From Zeus faber (lineage: Eukaryota; Chordata; Actinopteri; Zeiformes; Zeidae): DNA of 64,000 nt. The notes beneath the pieces are model-generated. The model searched no databases. It worked only from the letters and a program-made list of their open reading frames with translations, and was not told the DNA's origin. The DNA lies in contig OY482859.1 in the NCBI GenBank assembly GCA_960531495.1, positions 10,027,161-10,091,160 of the forward strand. Reading direction: 5' to 3'. Every line of letters starts with the position of its first letter. The stretch's first letter is position 1. A program made the position numbers and the translations under genes. Shown here piece after piece: positions 37,035 to 49,271 of this stretch.

Positions 37035-37104
37035 GTGATGAGGAGAAAGAAAGGAAGAGTAGTGAGGGTCTGGCGAGGGGCCGATACTCCAAATTATGTT
37101 TTCT

Positions 37105-37330
37105 CAGGAGTGCTCGTTTACTGAAGTCAAAGTATAAATACCCTGACATAACAATTACTGTAGTGAAAGTGTAACACTGACATTTCTACCTAAGTAAAAA
37201 TGTATACTGTATGCATTTGTACCTAAATTAACTTAAAAATTAAAAGTCAAAGTACTTGTATCCAGTAATACTTTATAAAGTGCTATTTTTTTACTGCAGA
37301 TGATTAAAGTTTAGAAAATAATAATAGTAG
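37105..37330. mobile_element. AAGTAC-rich non-autonomous element, copy 4
   Basis: Contains TTACTGAAGTCAAAGTATAA, GTACTTGTATCCAGTA and TTACTGCAGATGATT, as in copies 1–3. A further scrap (ATGTACTTAAGTACTAGTAC) lies at about 39045–39064. Confidence 0.55.
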
Positions 37331-38007
37331 TAATAATAATAATAATAATAAATATAATAATAATAATAATAGTTATTTATTTGCATTTAGAGCGTGTCAG
37401 TTATTGACGAACAGTTTGATGAATCCAGTCAGATCTTTTTTGATTTGGCTTACTTTTATATAAATATAATATAAAATATATTATAAAGTACAATATTTAT
37501 TTAAATATATTAATATTTAACGTGACTGTATCAATCTAAGTATATAAATGTAGTAAAAGTATTGACAGTTTCTTTGAAGTTATGAAGGAGTATAAGTTGA
37601 ACATCTCTAGATGGAAACCATAAGGACTCTCAATGCTGAACTGCCTTACAGTATGTTTCATACTGTACTGCATACTGTATCACTGTACTGGGTTACTGCA
37701 TGCTGTGCTGTATTTCTGTTCTGTGTTACTGTAATTGCTGTGCCGTAATGTTGTATACTGTACTGTATATCTCCACACACATACTACCTCACTTAATTCA
37801 CATGCCACTTTACTGCACATATCTGTACATGCATAATAGTCGATTACTTTTATTTTTGTTTTGTATCCCCACTCTGTATACAACCTTTTTACTCTTATTT
37901 TATTATATTTACTAACTACATTACGATTTAGAAATCAGTTAATTCAGTTAGTTGGTTAATTATCTGCATAATCTCCGGGTGCATTGCAATGTAATTTCAC
38001 TACATAT

Positions 38008-38950
38008 ACAGACATGGACAAATTGGTTGGTACCCTTCAAGGAAAAAGCCTTTTTGTCCGTGAACATAAGAGCTGATGTGACTTGTCAAAAAGCTCTTTT
38101 TTTTGTTTTGACTCATCTGTCCAAAGGACATTCTCCCAGAAGCATTGTGGCTTGTCAATATGCATTTTAGCAAATCCCGGTCTGGCTTTTTTATGTTTTT
38201 CCTTCAAAAGGGGAGTCCTCCTGACTAACTGTCCTTCTTCCATGGAGCCCACTGTCACTCAAAAAGCCACGGATGGTGCGATCAGACACTGATGTACCTT
38301 GACCTTGGAGTTCAGCTTGTACCTCTTTGGAAGTTGTCCTTGTCTCTTTTTCTACCATTCGCACTATCCTTCTGTTCAATCTGGGGTCGATTTTCCTCTT
38401 GCGGCCGCGTCCAGGGAGGTTGGCTACAGTCCCGTGGATAATGTTTGCAGCTGTAGTCACAGGAGCATCAAGCTGCTTGGAGATGCTCTTATAGCCTTTA
38501 CCTTTAACATGCTTGTCTATAATTTTCTTTCTGATCTCCTCAAACAACTCTCTCCTTTGCTTTCTCTGGTCCACGTTCAGTGTGGTGCACACGATGATTC
38601 CAAACAGCAGAGTGATTACTTTTCTCCATTAAAATAGGCTGAATGACTGATTATAAGATTGAAGACGTGCGATACCAATCAAAGAAAACAGTTAGTTTGA
38701 AATATGACTATAATCCAATTTATAATATTTTCCAAGTGGTACCAACAAATCTGTCCAGGCCATTTTAGAATATAATTGATCTGTTTAGCAATAATTTATC
38801 TCTTCAGTTTCTTTGCTTTGCTCCATGACATACCAAAGGCATGCAGGTATACATGAGAAAATTGCTTTTAATTTCATCACTTTTCAGGAGGAATGAAGCA
38901 TTATTTCAATGAGCTGTAAGGGTACCAACAAATTTGTCCACGCCTGTATG
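38008..38950 (-). mobile_element. Tc1-like transposon, family B (internally deleted)
   Basis: The ends GGACAAATTGGTTGGTACC (38017) and GGTACCAACAAATTTGTCC (38921) are inverted repeats distinct from family A. A 133-residue minus-strand frame (38592–38191) encodes the paired-like DNA-binding half (FEEIRKKIIDKHVKGKGYK, then PGRGRKRKIDPRLNR and the second helix-turn-helix). The frame then stops and the DDE region with its central Asp is missing. It lies between zmynd12 and rimkla, which are convergent here. Confidence 0.87.
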
Positions 38951-39285
38951 TATGATCGTATGTATATGTACAGTATGTGACAAATAAACATGTTGAATCT
39001 TGTACTGAATACTATATACTGAATAAGTACTGATACTTTTAAAAATGTACTTAAGTACTAGTACTTTTTTTATTTTAAAAGAAAATGGATGGAGGCATTG
39101 GTCACTGGTTTGAATAATGACTTTTTATTTTAATCTAAAAAAAAAAAAAAAAGGGGGTGGCGGGGCGGGGCAGCAGGTATATATATTTACATCATCTTCT
39201 TGCACATGAATAGATAGTGAATAACAAATCATCGTTTGGATCCATTTTTCCAACACTGTTAGAATGATTCACAGAGGAAATCATT

Positions 39286-39376
39286 CACCACCCACACACC
39301 CACCCACCCACACACCCACACACACACACACACACTCACACACACAGAGACACACACACACACACACACACACACA
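39286..39376. repeat. (CA)n/(CCCACA)n microsatellite
   Basis: CCCACACACCCACCC units lead into CA repeats with GAGA interruptions. Confidence 0.92.
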
Positions 39377-40565
39377 GGTCTTCTTTTTTTTGTCCGAAAT
39401 CAAACCGGAGGCATTTTCGGTAGTTCTATTAATCAATTTCTCATTTGTGGAGAGTGACAGCGACGGTGTTTCACCTGTTGTGATGGATGATGCCGGACTG
39501 TTCTGTCTGAATTCCAAAGAAAACCCATCGGGCGCTTAAAACATTGCATCCCTCCTCCGTCAGTGAAATAGAGGAGTAGCAGCACAATCCATGTAAACCT
39601 TCAAAAAGCCCCCGGGTTTTTATTTTGGACCCAAATGATCACTGATGAACCCCTACACAAATTATATACAATTCATTCAGCCTGTTGGTTTTTTTTCTTC
39701 CATTATTTATATCAAAACAAAGAATGTTAAAATCTTCTCGCTACTTGTATTATTAGTATTGAATTATACAACAAAACGCTTGATGATTTTTATTTTATTT
39801 ATTTTTTGCAATTGAAATTCATTTTTCTGTGTGGAGAGGCAACGAAACGCGGGAGCGCGTGGGATCCCTCATATTTCCCTTTTTAAATATTTTTTTCTTT
39901 TGCCAAATATACATTAGCAGCAGCACTTCATGAATAAATAGTGACCTTCATGTGTTGGTGATGGACCAGAGGGGAGGTTCTCAGCCCGGCAGAATCCTCA
40001 CATCATCTCACGGGGATCATTTGGACGACTTAGTGATGTTTTGTTGTTTTTTTTTTTTAAACGTTCTCCCCTGGCTGTGTCCCTCCCTCCCTCCACGCCT
40101 CGTGTCACCTTTTTATATACATATATTTTTTTTACGCTAGAGACCTTATCTCAAGAGGAACAGATTTCAGACCTCCGCTCGCCTAATGTTCCCTCTCTGT
40201 CTCTCTCCTTTACTTTGATCCTTGTCTTTTTTCAGATTCATCGGGACACTGACAGCTGATAAGGTGTTCTTGAAAGTCATTATTATTAACCTGGTTCTGG
40301 TTCTGACGCTCGTGGATGTGGCGGATATGCGGAAATTCGGGGAGGGACAAACCGAAACAAAAAAACAACAAAACAAAACAAAACATGGGAGATGTTCAAG
40401 ATGAGAAAATGGTTCGTCATGTTGTTCTCTCCTATGGCTAGATGAGGGTGTGTATGTGCGTTTATTTGTTTTTATTTACATGTAACCACAAAACACTGAA
40501 TGTGGGATGACATCCTTCAATACGAGGAGGAAGAGACAACAACGGGGGCCCGGGCACAATACGGG

Positions 40566-40613
<48 letters not shown>
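40566..40613. repeat. (GT)n microsatellite
   Basis: Pure GT run in the rimkla 3' flank. Confidence 0.95.
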
Positions 40614-40614
<1 letters not shown>

Positions 40615-43169
40615 ATGTGTTGGGGAGGGGAGGGGAGGGGGGTTCACAGTTTGTTTGTCAAAAAGGATATTTTCGTCATATATTCTGGACATCACAGTAC
40701 TGTCAATGGCGTTCAGCTCAGTAAAAGCCGCTGCGATTGCTTGACTCTTAAGACCTTTCCACAGAAAGTCGCTTTCTTTTCGTTTTATTTATTTCCGTTG
40801 TCTGCTGAAGTTTAAATTTGGCACCCTCGTGGTCACTGCCCTGGGGCAGCGCCTTGTTAGATTCCAGACGGTTAGTTGAAATTGGCCCGCAAGTTAAAAA
40901 AATAAAAAAAGGAAAAGAGAATGAAATCAAGCTTCACAGCGGTCTCACTTTATTGAGACGAGATTAGTGCACACAAACCACTTTTTTTTTTTTTCTCCTT
41001 TGGGGAAAAAAATAAAATACCATAAATTATGAGAAAAAACACTGAACAATGTAAAACAAGCAAGGAAAAAAGAAATGCATGTTAACCATGGTGGTACACG
41101 CTGCATCTTTTTTATAGTTTACAACCTTTTTGTTTCATATCTCAGTTTGCGTGTCTGTGCGTGTGGTATCTGAGGCAGATCTCTGGATGGATGGATGTGA
41201 GGACCTCACATGCTGTGGTTTGGTTTTTTTTCTTTTTTTGGGGTGGTGGGCCGGGGGAGGTGGGGGGGGGGGTTAGAGGGGTGAGATCCAGGCTGCTTCC
41301 CTGAGTGGCGTACAGGGTGTAAACTACCCGATGAAGAAGCACACGAATGTGGACAGAAGTGTTATCGAGCTGCCTTCTACGCTGAGTAGGACAATATCGG
41401 CCTTTTATTTTTGTTTTTTTTTGGTCTTTGTGCTTTAGACGAAAAAAGAAACTTGAGTGGTGAATCATATCACGGCAGTTTACCCCCAAAGAGTCGGTGC
41501 CTATCGCTTTGATATGTATTTCATAAAGGCTGACCGGTGAGAAAGGTGAAATCCGATGAAACCAAAACCTAAAAATAAAAAAATTTAAGCTGCAAAAAAA
41601 TAGAACAATCTTTTTTTTTTTCCTTTTTTTAAAACCGCATCAAGTAACAAAAAATTAAACATGCTATTCAAACAGACTGAAAAATAAATATTTTTGCCAT
41701 TTTTATTTGTACATCATGCCAACAGTTAGTGGATTACTTCATTTTGCTAGAAAAGAAAAACATAAAAAACTGTAAAACTTTGTATTTCATCGTAGTTACT
41801 TAAAAACCAACGTCGAGCCAAATCCAGAAGAGTTAGCACCAAATGTCAGTTGAAATCATTTTTCTTCTCAACATTGCAGGTCCGTACAAACCCAATTTGT
41901 ACACAGTAGCTTATTGCAATGTTAACGTTGGCAGTTACTGAGCCCTTCCGAAATGTTACAGCTATTTACAGAACAAAATACGGAACCCTCTAGCTCAAAG
42001 GTATAAAGGGAGGTGAGCCTGGAACACCATGATCAATTTGGAAAAAAAATAAAAAAAATTAAATAAAATTAAAAAATTAAAAACAAGGATTGATATGTAT
42101 GTTTGACTTTCTATTTCATTCTATGGCAGTGAGAAGTTTGTTTTGAGGTATATTTTTCTTGCAGTGGGAGAGGCAGCCTTTAACTCTCACGTTTTCCAAA
42201 GATTTACTTATCAAAACAAATGCATCTGTTTAGAATAAAGTGCTATATTTGTTAACCTAACTTAGAAAAAAAAGATCAACTGAGCTGCTGTTTTATTGTT
42301 ATAGTGAAAAGAAAAAGCAAGTAAGGCTACTAAAAAAGCTAAATTGGAAAAAATTGAAATAAAACATGGAATAAAAAAAAAAAGCAACGCTGCTCAATCC
42401 ATATATTCTCCCAACATTTCCAGAAGCCAAAATCCAAAATTCTTTGCCCTCGGAGACGTAGACACAAAAGGTTGGAAGGACTACTTCTGCTTTTCTGTGT
42501 TGTAATCCCACAAGCCATTGGTGCCGCTCTGGTGACGACGGAAGTCGTCTGAATCAGAGTGTCATCTGGTTAAAATGTATTTTTTTAAGTTGTGAAAGCT
42601 GAGAGGAAAAAAAACAACAAAAAAAAAAAAACTATGCCTCACCCAGTAAGTCACTATGAATGCAACATCTCCCGAACTCGCTCCCTACGACACTGCATCT
42701 TCAGCTCTCACGGGTTGGTCTCTGGTCTGGACGCCGGGGGTTAAACTGGAGCTCTGTTCATATTCACGGCAATGAATGTTAGTTTTAGTTTATTACGGCC
42801 AAGAATTGATGTGGGATTCTATTGCTGAGCTGGACTCCTGGCATATCGAAGCTTCCTAGTGTGCGGCGAGAGAGAGAGAGAGAGAGAACTTTTCCACCCA
42901 ATCGTCCCCCATTAGATTGGCACTGGCCCTTCCCGTCCAGCGTACGGCACCTTTTGAAACGAGGACCTCGTTGCTACATTTCAACTTGAGGATAACCACT
43001 TGAAAAACACTTCATCTCACCTCCAATTCACCAAACCTGGCTATAGTCTCACAGAGAACCCCCTCACTGACAACAACAACATGCTAACGGCCTCCAACCT
43101 ACAGTACTTTTTTGCCTGTTTAAAAAAACAAAAAACCCTTGCTGACCCAGACCTCCGTGGGACCGCCCC

Positions 43170-43172
<3 letters not shown>

Positions 43173-43200
<28 letters not shown>
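43173..43200. repeat. Poly(A) tract
   Basis: 28 consecutive adenines after CCCCCTT, within the putative rimkla 3' UTR. Confidence 0.9.
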
Positions 43201-43203
<3 letters not shown>

Positions 43204-43608
43204 TCTTCACTTGGCCAGAGGCAACCTCAACTTTACACAACATAATCTAGTTCAGCTAAGTTTGGCTAGGAGCTTGCTTTCTTACAACCCACTCTGGCCA
43301 CCGCGCCACGGCTCGGCTAAATTTGGAGGGCGGGATTTGAGATTTTGCACTTGCAAGTGGAGGTGGCGATAGAGAGGAGTCAGGGGAGCAGCCTCAGATC
43401 TGTGTTGACGTTGACGGAGGGAGTTGGTCTGTGGGGTGTGCACGTGAGACTATTTGTGTTCCGTTTGTTCAGACTGCTTTCACTTTCACGACATCCTGCG
43501 TGTGTTTTTTTACTCACGGCAGGGGAGGAGCGCGGGTGGAGGGGGGAGGGGAGGGAGGGGGTGTTTCGTTGTGTTGTTTTCTCAAAGGAATGTCTGTTGC
43601 TGTGTATA

Positions 43609-43656
43609 CAGGTGTGTGTGTGTGTGTGTGTGTGTGTGTTGATATTTATACGTTAG

Positions 43657-43702
<46 letters not shown>

Positions 43703-43735
43703 GTGTGTGCGTGTATGTGCGTGTGTGTGCGTGGA
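43609..43735. repeat. (GT)n microsatellite pair
   Basis: Two GT blocks separated by TTGATATTTATACG, with GCGT steps in the second. They end 13 nt from the rimkla stop codon. Confidence 0.93.
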
Positions 43736-43748
43736 AGCCACTTCCAGC

Positions 43749-46700
43749 TCACTCAGTCAATAGCTTGATCTCGTTGGCGAGGAGGGTGTTGAAGTTGTAG
43801 GCGGGGTCGGGGAGGCCCGGGAGCCCGGAGAGGTCGGGCAGAGGCGGGGCCGAGGAGCGCGGGGCCTCAGCCAGCTCCGGGTCGCTCTCGCTGGAGGTGG
43901 AGCCCACGCTCATGTTGCACACGGCCTCAGGCAGCGAGCCCGAGCCGGCGGGCACAGGGCAGACCTCGGGCTCGCTGCTGGTCTCGCTGGCGCTGGACAC
44001 CACGGACAGCAGCGACATCTTGCGGGTGAGGCGGCTGGGCAGCAATGACAGGGCATAATCGGCCACGATGCCCGCCACGTCCATGCCGCACGCCTGGTCG
44101 AAGGCGATAAAGCCCACGTTGGCGTTGGCCTCGCACACCACGAAGGAGCCGTTGTTCAGCTGCAGAAGGTCGATGCCGCACACGTCCATGCCCAGGATGT
44201 TGGACACCTGCGTGGCCAGCTGCTTGCCCTGCTCGCTCAGCGGGCACATCATGCCCACGCCGCCTGCAGAGCCAAGAGACGCCGAGTTAGAAAGCAACCT
44301 GTGCCCTGGTCGATGACCACGCTAAATCATGCCCCAGATAACCAAAGAGCGTACTACCACAAGGGACGACAAGTGACAATCACTTTGTGCAGCCGCCTCG
44401 GCAGGGCGCGAGTGCGAGCGGCGTAAACAATCCTTTTTCTGTCCGATTCAGTCCAAAATGGCGGCGGCGGGGCTCAGTGTAGATGTCACATTGATGAACC
44501 AATGTGTGTGTCGTATATCATCAGGCCATCTTTGGTAGAGTTGTAGAATTGAAATGCCAGTTTGAAACCAAGGGTGACAGAATTAATACAAATACCAATA
44601 ACTCGAGGGACATTTCTAAAACCTTGGTTGCATCTTCAGTTTTAATTGACATAACCGAACCTGACAACTATTATGTCGGATCCACCTTGTGTTGACGCTT
44701 GACAACAGTTGCACGAGTACAGAACAAGCTGATGACCAATGTCCCAATTATGCCACAACGTGTTACTGCCTGGATAACATTGCATCACTCCACCTCTCTG
44801 AGCAGGAATGCCAGGGCGTTTCATGTCTTTGGGTGAATTCAGGACAAGTATGTCCCTGGTACACACATCTCTGGAAGAATTACGGGCGTCATGCTATAAT
44901 TTTGCATGCCGTCAAGTCTGTAATTTTGGGAGATCCCTAAACCACATACCCCAATGGGTCGGCTGCTAGTTCAGCAGCATTTAACATTCATTCATGGACC
45001 ATTGAAAACAAACAAACGACCGGCTACTCTTTCAGCCGTCTACTGACCCAGGGAGCAGTTGCTCTGCATGCGGCCGTCGGTGGAGCAGCGCAGCATGGAG
45101 CCGATGACACGGCCGCCGACGAGCACCACGCGCACGTCGCGCCCGTGCGACTCCTTGACGTACTCCTGGAACAGGTAGGGGGTCTCGTGGCGGATCAGGT
45201 GGCAGAGATCGGACAGGTGGTGCTTGTCCCTGGCCAGGAACACCGCCTTGCCTGAGGACGGAGGAGGGCGGCCGGTGAAAAGAGTAATGCGACGACGGCT
45301 TAAACAAGCTGCCAGAGCAGGGAAAATTGCAGATTACATTTTTTTCTGGCTGTGGCACGTTTAAACATGTATAGCTGGAACGAAGACCCGGATGAATACA
45401 TTTCATTATGAGCTGCATACAAAAATGTTGGCAGCTCCCAAAACAGTTTCCAAAGAATACCTGGTGACTTCACAATAAATCATGTATTTATAATCCACTT
45501 TGTGGATTTATAATCCACTACAGGAATTGGCATCTAACATTTACAGTAGATAGGAGCGCCACCTCTGCCCGGCACTATCATGACTGACTGAGATTCGGGA
45601 ACTTCTGGGAGCACTGGATGACACCTATTTGCTTAATAAGCTGACAACATAGTTTCTCTGAGTATTCCTCCCTGCCGGCCAATGTGAGCAGCCCGAAAGG
45701 CTTCTCATGCAGGTTAGAAGACGTGACTTTTAATTATCACCATATGGCTCTGAATGCTGCCTTTCTGTGCTCTCTGACCCTTGTTACTGGACTAAGGAAG
45801 ATCATGTGAGAGCTCTGTGCATGTCTGCTTGTGTATATGTACAATATGTGTACGTGTGCAATATATGCATGGACTTCGAAACAATAACAAGAAAGCGGTG
45901 GTGGTAATATAAAGTGGCGATATCATTTTGTTAAAAGAAAAATCATGTGTTTTTTATTATTCCTAGCACTTTTGCTTTTGGTTGGTTTTCTGGCAAGAAT
46001 GCACTGATCAGGCTCACACAAGAAGTGAAAGCCGCTGTGAATTTGATCCAGCAGAGTAGCTAGTTTTGGAATGACTCCCTCTTTCTATCTGTCACATGAT
46101 GCAACATTTCACTATCCAAAAAGAAAATAACAGAACAGCTCCAACAGCTGGAGGCGGCCATGAAGAAAGAATGTATGAGCCCTGTCTATTTTTTTTCTTT
46201 TTCTCCCAACAGGCTTTGATACAGTTCAATGAAGACAAAAAACGAAGTGCTAAACTCCTAGGAACCACTGACTAGCTGGACTTTAGCCATCACTAATGGT
46301 CAGCCACAGTGGGAGGAAAACACCCCCTCGTTGATCTCCATACAAAGGGGTCAAGTTTGTATTCGACCAACGGCTGCTTTCCTTAACAATGTCTTGTTGT
46401 GACTGGCTGTGGTGGCCAGAGTCCATTGTAATCCCTCCACACAATGGCAGAGCTACCAAAGTGTCAGTGGCTGTGAAAAGAAAGGGACTAATGGTTCAGA
46501 AGACCCCCGGTCAATCTCCCTGAGAATTGACATTAATGAAATGGCTCAAGCTTTCCAGGCAAACCCCACCATGTTTAGGCAGGCGGAAAAAGAAGCCGGG
46601 CTCAATTAGTAAACGGGGCTAAAAATGCTGACCCCTGGAGCTGAGCCTCTCGAGCTGAGGCTATGCTGAGATGACTTATGAGATGAAATTTACACCGATC

Positions 46701-49172
46701 AGCCACAACATTAAAACCACCTTCCTAATACGGTGTAGCTCCCCCTCGTGCCGCTAAAACAGCTCAAACCCATCGAGGCATGGACTCCACAAGACCTCTG
46801 AAGGTGTCCTGTGGGATCTGGCACCAAGCAGATCCTTAAAATCCTGTAAATTGCGAGATGGGATTGAGATCTGGGGAATTTGGACACCTTGAACTCTTTG
46901 TCATGTTCCTCAAACTATTCCTGAGCAATTTTTGCAGTGTGGCAGGGCACATTATCCTGCTGAAAGAGGCCACTGCCATCAGGGAATACTGTTGCCATGA
47001 AGGGGTGTAATTGGTCTTCAACAATGTTTAGGGAGGTGGTACGAGTCAGAGTATCATCCACATGAATGCCAGGACCCAAGGTTTCCCAGCAGAACATTGC
47101 CCAGAGCATCACACTGCCTCCGCCTGCTTGCCAGTGGTCAATGTTATTCAGTTCACCTTTTAATGTTTTAATGTTGTGGCTGACTGTGTATATTGATATA
47201 TTGAGACTTTATACATACTGGTAATTGATGTCAACTTTTCATTTTACCATCTGACATGCATTACAAAAAAAAATAATAGTAAAAATCACAGAACAAATTC
47301 AGTCCAATGCAAAATTTAGATATTTAAATTGATCTGTGACTATCATGGTAATTAATTTAAGTGCCAAACAAAATTGATATTTTCATCTCAAGTCAGAAAT
47401 TGAGGCGACAGAATGGAATCGCATCGGATAATCTTTGTTTTTTTGTTTTTTTTAACCCAGCCCTAATTATGATGCTGACGTGCTGTTTTTGTCCTAATCA
47501 TTTAACAGTCTGCCGATGAATTCCTTATGAGGGTGAGCCCGGCTGCCGGGAGTGTGTGCACCGAGGCGACACAGTGCAGAGAACAGAGAAGGCTGTGAGG
47601 AGACGAGTAAAGATTAGATCAAATGAGATCGATAAGATCGATAAGATAAGACTTTATTAATCCGCGGAGAGAGAGTCAGGAGGGCGGCCTGTCTCACCTC
47701 TGTGACCGCGGGCGTTCTTCACCACCACGGGGTACCCCAGCGGCTCCGCCTCGTCAATCATCTTACGGAAGTTGTCATGGCCCCCTGTGAAACGCACACG
47801 CGCACGCACACACACACACACACACACACACATTAACATAACAAAACAAAGACACACCCACACAGAGCCGCACGATTAGAAATTGTCCTAATTTTAATAC
47901 CACGCTTCACACATCCCCGCTGACTGAGAGAGTGTGTGTGTGTGTGTGTGGAGGGGAGTTGGTGGTGATGTAGCTTGTTGCTATGGCAACAGCGCTAACT
48001 CAAAACAGAGTCGGTGGGAGAAGCCATCCGTGTGCGCGTGCTCGGTAGCCTGCTTCTTCCACGTGACGGGGCTGACTGGATCGTCTCCTTTTTGTTTTGT
48101 TTTCTTTACCGTCGTCGTTTCGGCTCTAGTGCTCTTGTTGCATATTTCAGGAAAAGGAGACCAGGGTTACACCCCCCGCCCCCCCCTCCCCTCCCCTCCC
48201 CTCCCCTCCCTCCTCACAAATGTGAGTGTTTTTCCCTGACTTTGTCTTCCCTGGCGTTGAGTCAGGAGACCAGATGTGAGCCGGACCGCCGCGCTCCCGA
48301 TTGCGAACGCACACGTCCGCACTCATCCTCTCGTGGTTTCACAGAGAACGGGAAGAAAATAAGCGTGGGGGGGGGGGGGGGGGGGCAACAAATGTCAGAC
48401 AGGGGCAGACCACGTCACGAGCTGGGGGGGGGGTGCATCTTTTATTCTCCAATCACGAGGGGTGGAGGGACTGGAGCGGTGGGGGGGGGGGGGGGGTGGG
48501 TTACATAAGCGCTTTGCATGCACCGCCTGGCCTACTGTGCAGAGGCAAATGGAATTTAGGGCAAATCCTCTCCATCTCTCTCCCTCCCTCTGTCCCTCTG
48601 TGTCTACATCCTTTTTCTTTCTGTTCTCACAAACGCCACACGATGAGACTTTTAGAAAAAACAAATTAAAAAAGAAAATGTTGCCTTTGGTCGCCTGCTG
48701 TTATTTTGTCTTGTGAAACAAAAACAAAAACAAAGAGTGCGAAGGTTGGCTCGTGTTCCCACACATCCCGTGTTATTTGAACGGGCTGCAAACCAGACGA
48801 TCCCTAAAAACTCTGGCAAATAGTTGGAATATGCCGTACATGCGAGAGGGATCGGATAGTTAAGAGTACATATTACTGGCTGGGGGCGTGGTCTTGCAGA
48901 CTGCTTGATAAGCCGCAGAGGACAAGAAATTGGCTGACTGTCACCGTGGTAATCTGCATCAACATGCCGAATGTGGGCTAGGGATTGTGACACAACTGGC
49001 ATGACCGGCACGTCAAATCGAGGAAAAGTACACGATGAAAACAGAACTGCACCGCAGCGTTGTTGTTATGGAAGCCAAAGTTGTGATGTCAGATGTGTGT
49101 GCCGATCCGGCAGAAAGTGCTCATGTTCTTAGCACACGGCACACACACACACACACACGGCACACACACACG

Positions 49173-49271
<99 letters not shown>

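Larger units (their letters stand above)
40949..43748 (-). other. rimkla: Probable long 3' untranslated region of rimkla
   Basis: About 2.8 kb below the rimkla stop has no transposon, is A/T-tract rich and carries GT microsatellites just after the stop (43609–43735). A minus-strand AATAAA is visible as TTTATT at 40949–40954. A further AT-rich stretch continues to about 39100 without coding signals. The UTR end is inferred. Confidence 0.4.
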
